From: Myxocyprinus asiaticus
Taxonomy: Eukaryota; Chordata; Actinopteri; Cypriniformes; Catostomidae
Assembly: GCF_019703515.2 (NCBI RefSeq)
Contig: NC_059379.1
Location: forward strand, 25,856,380-25,920,379
DNA: 64,000 nt
Reading direction: 5' to 3'
The notes beneath the pieces were generated by a model. It saw nothing but the letters and a program-made list of their open reading frames with translations, did no database searches and was not told the origin of the DNA. This document shows, piece after piece, positions 49,594 through 60,047 of the stretch. Each line of letters opens with the position of its first letter. Positions within the stretch are counted from its first letter, which is position 1. The position numbers were made by a program, and so were the translations under genes.

Positions 49594-50245
49594 TTGTCAG
49601 CTCAGCATCAGGATGACGTAAGGGAGGAGGAAGTCTCGGCTTCCCCCTCCCGAGTGGGGATTCCGAAAGAAATCCTCACTGATCAAGGCACAACATTTAT
49701 GTCACACATATTACACGAACTGTATGAATTATTGGGGATTAAATCGATTCGGACCAGCGTTTATCACCCCCAAACAGATGGCTTGGTTGAACGATTTAAT
49801 CAGACACTAAAAAATATGATTCGTAAGTACGTGCACGAAGACGCTCGAAACTGGGACAAGTGGCTTGAGCCGCTATTTTTGCAGTTCGAGAGGTCCCGCA
49901 AGCCTCCATGGGGTTCTCCCCATTTGGATTATTGTACGGGCATTGACTGTGCGGTGTGCTTGATGTCCAATGGAAAAATTGGGAGGAGGGAACTTCAAAT
50001 AGCAAAAACTAAATTCAGTACATTCTTGACCTGAGAGCAGAACTCCACACACTGGGGCAATTAACACAGGAGAATTTGCTCCAGGCACAAGAACGTCAAA
50101 GCCGGCTGTATAATGGGGTGCTCGGCTATGGAAATTTGCACCGAGAGATAAAGTTCTTGTATTACTCCCCACATTGAGCTCTAAATTACTCGCCAATTGT
50201 CAAGGACCCTTTGAGGTCACACGGCGAGTCGATTATAAGGTTAAA
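49594..50245 (+). pseudogene. Gmr1-like integrase, N-terminus deleted
   Basis: The core has GIPKEILTDQGTTFMS with the second catalytic Asp at 49681 and Glu at 49789-49791 in HPQTDGLVERFNQTLK, a D-35-E spacing. The zinc-finger part and first Asp are missing, so a deletion lies between the protease remnant and here. After a stop at 50032-50034 (TGA) the C-terminus continues in other frames, with LLPTLSSKLLA and QGPFEVTRRVDY (GPY/F-type motif) near 50155-50240. The linker to reverse transcriptase follows directly. Confidence 0.8.
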
Positions 50246-50249
50246 TGAA

Positions 50250-51235
50250 TGGATAGAGGTAGTCCCTGTGACTTTGACTATGGTGGTTCCGGAGAGGGAG
50301 GAGCTTGGACCAGAGGTGAACTTAAAAGCTACCGATCGAGTCACCCCAGTCACTTGCAGAGACCACACCTCACCGTCACAAGTCACGGAGGTTGCCATGT
50401 TGCAAAGAGAATTCTCTCATGGACAGAATCTTCAGGCCGCACACCACTTACACCACTGTCTACCTGGATGACATCATTATATACAGTAATGATTGGAAGT
50501 GGCACCTGCAGCATCTGAAGGCTGCCCTGAAGTCGTTGAGATGAGAAGGACTCACAGCAAATCCTAAGAAGTGTGCAGTTGGATGGGTGGAAGTTCGGTA
50601 TCTGCGTTTCCATTTGGGTATGGACAGGTGCGGCCCCAAATTGATAAGACAGCAGCGAATGCAGTCTGCCTGAGACCTAAGACCAAAAAGGAGGTGAGAC
50701 AGTTCCTGGGACTGGCTGGCTATTATCATATGTTTGTGCAAAATTATTTGACCGTCACCAGCCCGCTGACTGATCTGACTAAAAAGAGGGCACCAGATCT
50801 GGTCCACTGGATGGAGCCATGTCAACAGGCATTCACGCCTGTGTGAATGAAAGCTGCACTTTGCGGTGGGCAATTATTACACTCTCCTGACTTCTCTATC
50901 CCTTTTATCTTGCAGACGGATGAATCAGACAGGGTTGGGAGTGGTACTGTCCCAGATGGTGGAGGGGGAGGAAAGCCCCGACTAAGTACAGCGCTGTCGA
51001 GAAGGAGTGTTTGGCCATCAAGTGGGTGGTCCTCACCCTCTGGTACTATCTATGTTGAGACGTGCTTTCACCCTCTGTTCGGACCACGCCCCACTCCAGT
51101 GGCTTCATCGCTTGAAGGATACCAACATGCAGATCACCCGTTTGTATCTAGCTCTCCAGCCTTTTAAGTTAGATGTGGTCCACAGGCCGGGGGCGCAGAT
51201 GGCTGTGGCAGATTTCCTCTCCAGGAATGGGGGGG
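50250..51235 (+). pseudogene. Gmr1-like reverse transcriptase and RNase H remnant
   Basis: A linker (EELGPEVNLKATDRVTPVTC) leads to a junction near 50418 where the fingers and early palm are deleted. The catalytic box YLDDIIIYSND is at 50461-50493. Next come ANPKKCAV, VRPQIDKTAANAV and KKEVRQFLGLAGYYHMFVQN. The RNase H part begins FILQTDESDRVGSGT and ends DVVHRPGAQMAVADFLSRNG near 51230. Stops and shifts occur at about 50541, 50580 and 50845 and within RNase H. Confidence 0.8.
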
Positions 51236-51290
51236 GGGGAGTGAGTGACAGGTCAGATTGCTCCCCGGCCTGAGTAGGGCGATGGGGGTA

Positions 51291-51580
51291 TGTGATGATG
51301 GGGGCATGGCCGAGCGACATCTGTGGAGAGCGAGGCTGAGAGAGTGAGTGCGGTAAGGTTTGACACCTGTGGGAAATCACCTTGTGTTTGCAGTGAGAGT
51401 GCAGAGGGATTTAATAGGGCAATCCAAACTGCCGGAGGAGAAAGAGAAAGAGACACGCAGCAGGAATCATGTGTGTCTTTCATGTTGCTGAAAAGCATAT
51501 ATTTGTTTGTCAAATAAATTTACATTGGATTGTGGGCTCAGCTTTCGCTTCCTCTTTCATAAGAGGTCACGAACATGTCA
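51291..51580 (+). repeat. Right LTR of Gmr1-like element
   Basis: 290 bp from TGTGATGATG to ATGTCA, preceded by a purine-rich run (GATGGGGGTA) that could be the polypurine tract. AATAAA occurs at about 51517. Confidence 0.85.
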
Positions 51581-53552
51581 AAAGGGTCAAACCAGATAAA
51601 TACTGACCTGAAACAAAACACCACAGTATACTCATTTGCAATTTAAGCCATATTGGTTTTCAAAACGACCCCCTATATTAAAACAACAACAACAACAACA
51701 TAGAAATAATGAAAACAGAAGAAACAAATCTACAGAATGTCATACTGAGAGACTCATTCACCAATAATCAATATAATGAAGCAAGGTAATCAATATAATG
51801 ATGCAAGGTATAAACCTATTAATTATTTTTCATTTAAACTTTTTAATATTTTTAACAATGCATTGCTTGTAATGTACTGTCATGAGAGGGGTTGTATAAA
51901 AACAGATTAAATCAAGCTTGATATGACCCATGCGATTTACAACAGATATCATATGAAAATCTAATAAGTCAGCTGTGTTTGCTAAGGCATTATGCATTAT
52001 ATTGCATATAGTTAAGGATTTTTCAAAACTCCTTAACCTCATTTTTAACTTGTACTGTTTGTGCTACAAACATGATACCACAAATCATGTGGCTTGTTGT
52101 GCAGAAATGTGCAGACTGTTGGACAATGGACCCTTTTCACAGACTATGATGAAGCGTTTCTTTTGTTGCAGTGTAAATCTAACAATTTTTAATTTTAAAT
52201 TAATTCAAATTTAATTCAAATTTTAATTTAAATGATTTGAAAAATGTAGGCGGCGGTGTATTAGCGATATGCGCGACAATCTTGTTATTGGCGCTCACGT
52301 TTGCCAGAGCGAACACATCATTGTTGGTGTGTGTGTGTTTGTGTCCTCCACCTTGTAAATGCGATGCCAATGTTAACTCTTGTTTTACTCAGTTCTCTGT
52401 CTCTATGGCTTTTAGCAAGTCTTCAAATTTTGGCTTTAACATCTGTAGATGAAGCAAAATGTATTTTCCTCTCTACAATTCAGCCATGGTTGTTCATATT
52501 CTCCCAGCTGAACAGCTAGTTCAAGTAGCCACGGCCAAAACTCACTCTATAGGCTAAGCTAGAAAGGGATGGGTGGAGCTTAGCAGGCCACTCAAAATAT
52601 AAACAACAATGTTTTGATAGTGCCTGAGAGGCTCAGTGTTTGTACTTTTGGGGGCGGTAAACCCCTTAATGGCGTACTTATGGTTGTCAATGAACAATAA
52701 ACTGGGATAGTTGAACATATTAAGACATCAAAAAAGCTACACACTTCACCTTTAAAGAAAGTATCCTAGGCTGAATACCAGATACTCTCTCTTAAATGTA
52801 TTTAGTATTGTATTCCAATACATCACATAAAAAAGTAACATATTCAGAACAGTTTTAGAATACATATTTATAAAGGCAAGGCAGAATTATCTGTGATATT
52901 TTCTGAAATGCCACATCTCTTTATTAACATCTAAGTGAATCTAAATAGCTAGTTAGCTATTTATTAGCAAATTTCACGAACTAAGCTCTACCTTGAGATG
53001 TCTCTTTAAGTTAGATGTGGAGTTAGACGCTGATGTTTTTCTTTAAGGAGACAGTTTGCAGTCAACAACAATATCTTCTCCACTTTAGAACATATAAGAA
53101 AATGCTGCCTGTACCTTCAAGAGCCAAAATCTCCTTGCTGTGACACTGAAGCTATCAAACAGGGTTGTCTGATAATGTTCAGAGTGCCATTTTTAACTAT
53201 TTTTTACATTTTAGTCTTCTTCTTAACCCATTATTTGATTGGACTGACAAAAATGTATACATTTTGACACAGTTGGATTAGATGATAACTGGATGCCACT
53301 TGCAGAAATTAAAAATGCAACATAGTGAGGTCGTGTGACAATGTAGTATATGAATGATTTTTACTAGGCTTGCTTCCATATGAAGGCCTGTTTATTCTTT
53401 GATTTTCTATTTCTTTTATTACTGAAACCTTTATTTTTGGATGATTTTAATTATTTTACTCCTTTGATTTCAATTTTCAGTTTCCAATTTGTTTATTTTT
53501 AATTTGTTTGGTTAAAAATTTAATTTAAGATAAATGTAAAAAAAAAATAAAA

Positions 53553-53631
<79 letters not shown>

Positions 53632-54079
53632 CAAAGCAATTACAATTGCGGGAAACAATAAATCTTTCTCGCAAATGTAATATTTGTGTAAAAATGTTGC
53701 CGGCTTTTTTGATACTGGTGCACAACACATTCCGGTGTGGTTGCCAGATATTCGATATACCCAATCTCATTATACATGAATAAAATGTTGTATTTTCATT
53801 ATCTAGTCTAGTGTCTACCATTAAACCTTTTGGTGACAGCAGTCCATTTTTAAAGTATCCCAAAAACCACATACACACGAGATGCTGTAATTTTTACCCG
53901 CGACTGTGTTTTCAAATTAGCCCAATTTGGCATGAAAGCACTACCCTGGCAACACTGCAAACACTTCTGCATTGTTCAGAAAAACTGTTCAGAAAAACAA
54001 TTAAGTTTCTCACTTGATTGACAGGATTTTTTTTTTTTTTTCTTTCTGCATTATTTGTGGTCATAATGAGAGAATAATT
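51581..54079. other. dnah9 intron between two retroelements, no gene seen
   Basis: Contains degraded repeats, the long (AT)n and AT-rich DNA; no dynein exon is seen here. Dynein exon order requires none between 47388 and 58518. Confidence 0.6.
53561..53628. repeat. (AT)n microsatellite
   Basis: About 34 AT units after an A-rich run, in a dnah9 intron. Confidence 0.95.
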
Positions 54080-54185
54080 CTAAAAGTATTCTAACAAAAT
54101 TTATAAAGTAACTGTAACGGGAGCTGAATACAGTATACTTCATTTTTGCATTCTGTTACATGTATTCCGTTACATCCCAACCCTG
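54080..54185. mobile_element. Right end of a second hAT element of the same family
   Basis: AACTGTAACGGGAGCTGAAT through CCCAACCCTG resembles the right end of 45841-46661. The matching left end is not clear; related sequence (ATTGTATTCCAATACAT) occurs near 52808, so the element may span about 52.75-54.19 kb with a long (AT)n inside. Confidence 0.5.
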
Positions 54186-54406
54186 GGGAAGCGCCATTCA
54201 TATTTTCTGATAATGTCAAAATCTAGTTCATACAATCATCATCCTTGGTGTCTCACAATACATAAAACATAACTGTCACATCGTACTGTGACCCAGATGT
54301 AAGTGTTTCTCACCCTTACAAACATTACTAACTATTTGGAAACGTCTGTTCAAGTGCTTTAACATTGAATGTAAATATCTCTGGTCCCTATCTGTCACTC
54401 ACTTGA

Positions 54407-54560
54407 AGTTGTGTCTATGTAGTGACACTATGGGTCACTCTTGGGAGCCCCAAACACCTCTGCTTTTTGAAAAAAGGCCAATGGGAATTGGTGAGTGGAA
54501 TTTGCATGCCACTCCCCCAGACATACGGGTATAAAAAGAGCTGGTATGCAACCACTCATT
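54407..54560 (+). repeat. DIRS copy 3 left inverted terminal repeat
   Basis: Pairs with 58261-58417. Contains CCAATG, ATTTGCAT and TATAAAAA in the same order as copy 1, showing that the promoter motifs are conserved family features. Confidence 0.9.
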
Positions 54561-54794
54561 CAGATTTTCTCTTTGGAGCCGAGCGATTGCATTCAGTGCA
54601 CTGAATTCAGTTCTCCCTACCGTTCACCTCAAACTGCTGGATTTTACGGCGCATTTCAGCGGCTTCCCCCTCTGCACCCGTGGAGTGCAGAGAATGCCCC
54701 TGGGCGCTTCGGCAGAGCAAAACAAAAGAGTATATTCTAAAAGAGTATATTTTCAATCCTAAAAGAGCACCACACACGGAACGTCTTTTTAAAG

Positions 54795-56270
54795 ATGACT
54801 TTCCATTCGTGTGTTATTCCTGGTTGCGCTCATTATCTCTCCACTTCTGATGGCCACGATCGCTGTCTTACGTGTCTGGACGCTACCCACGCAGAGACAT
54901 CGTTCGTGGATGGGTCTTGTCCTCATTGCGAGAACAAGACCATGGCAACATTGCGGTCGTGGCTTGCCTTCGTAAGAAAGCAAGCCACCCCAGCGGCTCC
55001 CCACCTCGGTCCTTCTACCTACGGGTATGAGGCCGCATCGGTTAGCACTGGGGACGATTTCGGGACTTCAGTTGGAGCACCTCCGCCGGGTAACCCCCCA
55101 CGGACCTCCCATTCCTCAGCACACTCGCTTGCCCCGGTCGGGCTCTCGGATGAGACCGCCGGCTCGTCTCAGGGCAAGTTCGACCTCTTATTCGGGGTCC
55201 GGGAAGACAATGAGTTATCGAGCGCAGCATCGGAGAGCGGGCTCGTCCAGTCTGACGCGGAGGCTTCGGCTGGGCTTCCTCCTTCGGGTATGGTCGCCCA
55301 GTCTCAGGCCGACACGGAGATGACGGACATGCTTTCCCAGGCAGCCTCAAGCGTCGGGCTAGAGTGGAACCCTCAACTCTCCCCTGAACCCTCGCGGCTC
55401 GATGATTAGTTCCTGGGAGCAGAGCGCCGCTCACGGCCGCACCCTGCCCCGGTCCCTTTCTTCCCGGAAGTGCATGAGGAGCTGACAAGATCGTGGGGGG
55501 CACCATTTACTACCCAATACTGATCTTTCAGCTCCTCCGCTCTCACTACCCTCGATGGTGGGACGGCCAAGGGGTTTTCGGTGATCCCCCAGGTGGATAA
55601 GGCGCTCGCGGTGCACTTGTGCCTGCAGAGCAATGCCAACTGGTGTGGGCGCCCGAAGCTCCCGTCCAGGGCCTGTAGGTTTATGTCATCTCTGACGGCT
55701 AAGGCCTATGGTGCAGCTGGACAAGCCGCCTCTGCCCTGCATGCCATGGCTCTCCTGCAGGTACACCAAGCCAAGGTGTTAAAAGAGCTGCACGAGGAAA
55801 GTTCTGACCCGGGATTGATGCAGGAACTGCGCTCGGAGACCGACCTCGCTCTCCAGGCGACGAAGGTCACGGCATGGTCTCTCAGGCAGGCGATGTCCAC
55901 ACTGGTGGTCCAGGAGCGCCACCTTTGGCTCAACCTGGTCGAGATGAGAGAGGCTGACAAGGCACAGTTCCTTGACGCCCCCATTTTCCAGGTTGGCCTG
56001 TTCAGCGACACCGTCGAGGACTTTGACCAGCAGTTCTCGGTGGTGAAGCAGCAGATGGAGGCTATTCAACACATCCTGACCCGGCGCGGCTCAAGACCCC
56101 ACACCCTGTCTGCTCGTCGCCAAGGGTGTCCTCCTGCAGCAACAGCACTGGCTCCGCCGCAGCCTGCCCCTGTGACCTGGCCCCGGCATGGAGCCCACCG
56201 CAGGAAGCAGATGCCACCCATCTCACAGCTGGCCGCAAAGAACCCAAGGAAGGTTTCGAAGCGCCTCTGA
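54795..56270 (+). pseudogene. DIRS copy 3 gag-like protein with two stops
   Basis: A single 492-codon frame from MTFHSCVIPGCAHYLSTSDG to NPRKVSKRL, interrupted only by TAG at 55407-55409 and TGA at 55521-55523. The N-terminal cysteine pattern (CVIPGC, CLTC, CPHC) matches copy 1. It includes a region of about 98 residues (roughly 54985-55278) rich in Ser, Gly and acids that copy 1 lacks. The C-terminal part has DLALQATKVTAWSL, LFSDTVEDFDQQFSVVKQQM and a Pro/Arg/Lys-rich tail. This copy best shows the full gag length. Confidence 0.85.
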
Positions 56271-56575
56271 GATGGGCGACCCAGGGATGAGGAGACCCGC
56301 TTCTATGGAGCTGGAAGACAGACCACTCCATGCCCCGGTGGAGGGCCAGGAGGAGAATCTTTTGTTTCATTTTTTGCCGCATGCCCAAGAGGCTGCAGTA
56401 CCCAAAACTTCAACAAAAGAATGGTTTTCTTGTTCCCTGGGTCACATGTCAGGTGCACACAGCCGTCGTCCCATTTCGGCAGGTTTGGTGCTCCAGCGGC
56501 AGACCCCCCACCCCTAGCTGTGGTTCCGATGGACTGCGGGGATGATATTCCTCCTCCCCCTTCTCGACCAATCTT

Positions 56576-57305
56576 ATGGTGGGTGTCAGGAGCCAGGTAA
56601 GTGCTTCGATGTCTCTGGACTCAGCATGGCCATGGGGTTTGAGCCCCCTCGACGTGGTGCCTCAGGCTTCGCCCCACCGCGAGGCCCCACCTGACGGTAC
56701 GTCAGACATGATTGTCCCCTTGGCCCCCCTCGCCCGGAGTTTGGATGCATGGCTCGCGCTCTCCAACCCGTCGCAATGGCTGACCCAGACCGTCTGCCTC
56801 GGCTACATGATTCAGTTCACCAGGCCTGATCCTGAGACCCCGACCGGGCTATGTGCCCAAGGTTCCCATGTCCCATTTTAGGGATCAGGGGGTGAACCTG
56901 CAAGCGCTGCCCCAGGAGGAGGCAGACCCAGCTTTGGCGTTGCTGTGTCCAGTGTGTGCCTTACGCATCTATTTGGACCGTACGCAGAGCTTTAGAAGCT
57001 CCGAGTAGCTCTTTGTCTGGTTTGGTGGACAGAGGAAAGGAAGCGCTGTCTCCAAACAGAGGATCACCCACTGGGTCGTTGACACCATCATGATGGCATA
57101 TCACACTCAGGACGTGCCGTCCCCTGTGGGGTTACGAGCCCACTCTACTAAGAGTGTAGCGGCCTCCTGGGCCCTGACCAGTGGCACCTCTTTGGCAGAC
57201 ATCTGCAGAGCAGCGGGCTGGGCAACACCCAACACCTTTGCAAGGTTCTACAATCTCCGGGTTGAGCCGGTTTCATCCCATGTATTGTCAGGTATGAGCA
57301 GGTAA
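56576..57305 (+). pseudogene. DIRS copy 3 fused pol start and recombinase remnant
   Basis: Begins as the pol N-terminus (GVRSQVSASMSLDSAW, PLARSLDAWLALSNPSQW) and passes through the deletion junction near 56826 into the recombinase. From 57090 the catalytic-domain end is readable: GLRAHSTKSVAASWAL and FARFYNLRVEPVSS. The second catalytic Arg is Lys here (HSTK instead of HSTR), and the first catalytic Arg lies in the deleted part. Internal stops occur at about 56879 and 57006. Confidence 0.82.
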
Positions 57306-58078
57306 GTTCCGGGACAGTTGTCCAGGTGTACCGCTTGTGCATAGCGCCTTTCCCCTCCCTTGAGGTGAAGACGTGCGCTTTTGACCCCCAGTCGTGTTCA
57401 CAAGCTGTGATCCCTGGATGAATTTCCTCCTTAGCCCTGTGGCAGACGAGTTTGCAGAGAAACTCGCTGCCAGACCAGTACATGTGCTAATTAGGCCCTG
57501 TACTGGGGTAGGTGCTCCACATGTGCTGGTTCCCCGTAGGTGACCCCATGTGATATCTTCCGCTAAATCGTTTCCCTGTCGGTTACTGCATCTTCCTTGG
57601 GCAGAGGCCCCTCTGCCCCCTGTCACCATGTTTGTAGAAATTCCTCCCCCCTTGGGTAGGACCTACCATGCGGCTTCTCCACATGACATACTTCCGACAA
57701 GACTCGGTAAGACCATGTGATGTATTTCCACTCAAAATATCCCCCTCTCCCTTCTCTGAGCGGGGTGTGGTCTCCGCGGTGTCTTCCCCTTGGGAGTGAC
57801 ACCCCCCCCCCAACGTAAGCATTTATGGCTCCCAGTCGGTTAACAAATTCCACTCTTTTTGGGGAGAAAAAAGAGGAAAAGAGGCCTCGGCTGGGCTAGC
57901 CTGTCCCTATTTGTTGGGCAGTCGACTTGTTCCCAAAGGACCGTTCGACACTCATAAGAGCGATGGGGGAGGTTATGTGACTGTCTGGTGCGCTGGCTAC
58001 GAGGCACACAGCGGTCTGCCCGTCTCACACCGCCAGTCCATGTGACACAGTTCAGCTAGTTTTGGCATTTCGTATAGG

Positions 58079-58186
58079 GACCCCTAGTGTCACTACATCG
58101 ACACAACGTCGAGTGAGTGACAGATAGGGAACAACCTGGTTACTTTTGTAACCTCCGTTCCCTGATGGAGGGTATGAGACATTGTG
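58079..58186 (+). repeat. DIRS copy 3 internal complementary region
   Basis: Homologous to 22899-23007. Complements both termini of this copy: the left GTCCCTATCTGTCACTCAC and the right GGAGGTTACGAAAGTAACCA. Confidence 0.9.
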
Positions 58187-58260
58187 TTCCTCTTGCCACA
58201 ACAATGAAGTACCCGCTGAAATGGCCGGGACCTTGTCTTGGCTCCTCAGCACAAAACCTA

Positions 58261-58417
58261 AATGAGTGGTTGCATACCAGCTCCTTTTATACCTGTATGT
58301 CCGGAATGGGACTGGAATGCAAATTCCACTCGCCAATTCCCCTTGGCCTTTTTTCAAAAAGCAGAGGTGTTTGAGGGTCCCAAGAGTGACCCCTAGTGTC
58401 ACTACATCAACACAAAG
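58261..58417 (+). repeat. DIRS copy 3 right inverted terminal repeat
   Basis: Reverse complement of 54407-54560 with minor differences. Followed by the unique right extension to 58467. Confidence 0.9.
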
Positions 58418-58517
58418 TCTCATTCCCTCCATCAGGGAACGGAGGTTACGAAAGTAACCAGGACATTTCTATAATATGCCTTTTATGAGTAAAAGTGTGA
58501 CCAGTGGGTGTAAGAAC

Positions 58518-58688
58518 CTTATCATCACGTGAGCTGCCTGTGCCCTCTCTGGAGCCTCCATCTCTGGGCTGCATCTGGAACACGGTGTGGAAGAGCTTCT
58601 CTGATGTCTGCGTGAGGAAGCCGATTTCTGTGTTTGGATGAAGGCTGTACAAGTACGGTGACTCAGCCGGAAGAGCATCATCTATGTA
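58518..58688 (-). pseudogene. dnah9: dnah9-like dynein heavy chain exon (open frame)
   Basis: 171-nt exon (57 codons), acceptor TCTTTCAG, donor AAG-GTTCTT. It encodes YIDDALPAESPYLYSLHPNT, EIGFLTQTSEKLFHTVFQMQ and PRDGGSREGTGSSRDDK, matching the C-terminal region of DNAH9-type heavy chains. The frame is open. The donor is a poor match to GTRAGT, and the right end of DIRS copy 3 lies only about 50 bases into the following intron. It is classed as pseudogene because neighbouring exons of the same gene carry stops. Confidence 0.88.
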
Positions 58689-59567
58689 CTGAAAGATCCA
58701 GGGAGAAACCAGTGAGGGTAATGAGTCTTAGGGCCATAATAATGCAGGTGAATGGGATATCTTCTAGTAAAACCTCTGTGGTGCTGTTTTGAATCAGCTC
58801 GTATCCTCTATACTGAATCTCATTAGACTCACAGGGTATCAGTACAAAACTACATATAAAACAAACTGCAGTGAAATTACTAGTCTGGGACACATTAAAA
58901 CAGATGAGCTCTGGCTTCATGGATTCCACTGGGCCTCTATTCTAGGATGTTGCCCAATGTTGTCAGTTAGGAGGAACCATAATGCTGGAGGTTTAAAAGC
59001 CATGCAGATAGCTGAGAGACAGAGAGAGACAGGGAGAAAGACTGTTCTCTCTTTGCCTATGGACTGCTGCAGGCATTTTGACTACTCACATATTTACACA
59101 CAAACAACCACAACAATAATGCCAAAATTGAAATGATGAAATATAGAATGTAGTTTTCTGATGTAAAATTAAGCTACTTTACTAGTACTGTTTTAATCTG
59201 TACTGTTGATACATGCAAAATGTGAAGAAGACATTTATGATTAGGGTTGTAAGTAAACTCTGTGGGACACTGACCCTTCAGGAGCGGAGTTGAATAGCCT
59301 GTTGTATATTTTCTATTCTTTTCTGTATTTGTATTTTTGTGTTTTCATTCTTTATGGTTGCTCCAAGGGTCAATGTTTTGTTTCCTCTCATACCACTTAG
59401 AAGAGAAATGACAATAAACCTACTTTGGCTTTGTCGTTATTAATGTCATCATTTCAGTTATGAAACATTTTATGTTTGACATAGTAAAAAGAGGTTTATG
59501 TTCACAATCCCACAATTCAATGGATTTATCTTGTTGTTATAAAACTAGACTAGACTAGGCTAGTTAC

Positions 59568-59759
59568 CTGATGATATCCATTGTCATCCATGTTTCAAGG
59601 CAGGGGGAAGCCAGGGGCCATGTACAACTCTCCATCCATCATCTCCGGCTTGATGAACTCTTCCAAAAATGTACAACAAAGCGTGCGGTCCCAGTCATCT
59701 GTGATGTGACCCCCTTACATGATCTCCCCAAAGAGATGGCGTAAATCATCATAGGACAC
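59568..59759 (-). pseudogene. dnah9: dnah9-like dynein heavy chain exon with two premature stops
   Basis: 192-nt exon (64 codons), acceptor GTTTTAG and donor GTAACT. It encodes [28 protein letters not shown], then [18 protein letters not shown] and APGFPLP-stop-NMDDNGYHQ. The [14 protein letters not shown] block is among the most conserved C-terminal signatures of axonemal dynein heavy chains. Codon 15 is TAA (59715-59717), where a Tyr is expected. Codon 55 is TGA (59595-59597), where a Pro is expected from the family. Exon length and phase fit the flanking exons exactly. Two independent nonsense changes in one otherwise well-preserved exon argue for relaxed selection rather than sequencing error. 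Confidence 0.9.
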
Positions 59760-60001
59760 CTAAAACACCAGCAAAAATTTGTAGTTGACATGAAATACAT
59801 TTGGGAATTTGACAAGTCCTGCTGTATGACATGATTTACTCCATCTAAAACTATTTTAAACAGCATCTCACTAATTCTTTTATAATTATTATGTGGGTAG
59901 TTTTATAACCTTATATTGAGAGACTACATGGAATATTTATACTTAATTTAAGTTCATTTAAGTTCATTTAAAATGAACTAGTGAAGGTGACTAGTCACAG
60001 C

Positions 60002-60047
<46 letters not shown>

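Larger units (their letters stand above)
47949..51580 (+). mobile_element. Ty3/gypsy LTR retrotransposon of Gmr1 type, degraded
   Basis: About 3.6 kb between two related LTRs. Order of recognisable parts: gag, zinc knuckle, protease remnant, integrase core and C-terminus, linker, reverse transcriptase, RNase H remnant, polypurine tract. Sequence motifs are of Ty3/gypsy type, yet integrase precedes reverse transcriptase. That order is known for Gmr1-like elements of fish and other deuterostomes (named after Gadus morhua). Every domain carries frameshifts, stops or deletions, so it is inactive. It is nested in a dnah9 intron, antisense to dnah9. Confidence 0.88.
54384..58467 (+). mobile_element. 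DIRS1-type element, copy 3 (internal deletion)
   Basis: Both inverted terminal repeats and the internal complementary region are present, but the interior jumps at about 56826 from the start of reverse transcriptase to the middle of the recombinase. It removes sequence equivalent to about 19336-21650 of copy 1. About 4.1 kb remain. Gag is the longest of the three copies. The left end begins GTCCC after CTCTG; the right end is AACCAGGACATT. It lies in a dnah9 intron, antisense to that gene, ending about 50 bases from the donor of exon 58518-58688. Confidence 0.92.

Noticed and set aside
47944..51587. Target duplication AGGGT for the Gmr1-like element
   Set aside because: AGGGT precedes the left LTR, but on the right it appears only two bases after the LTR end, so the duplication is not exact and is not claimed.
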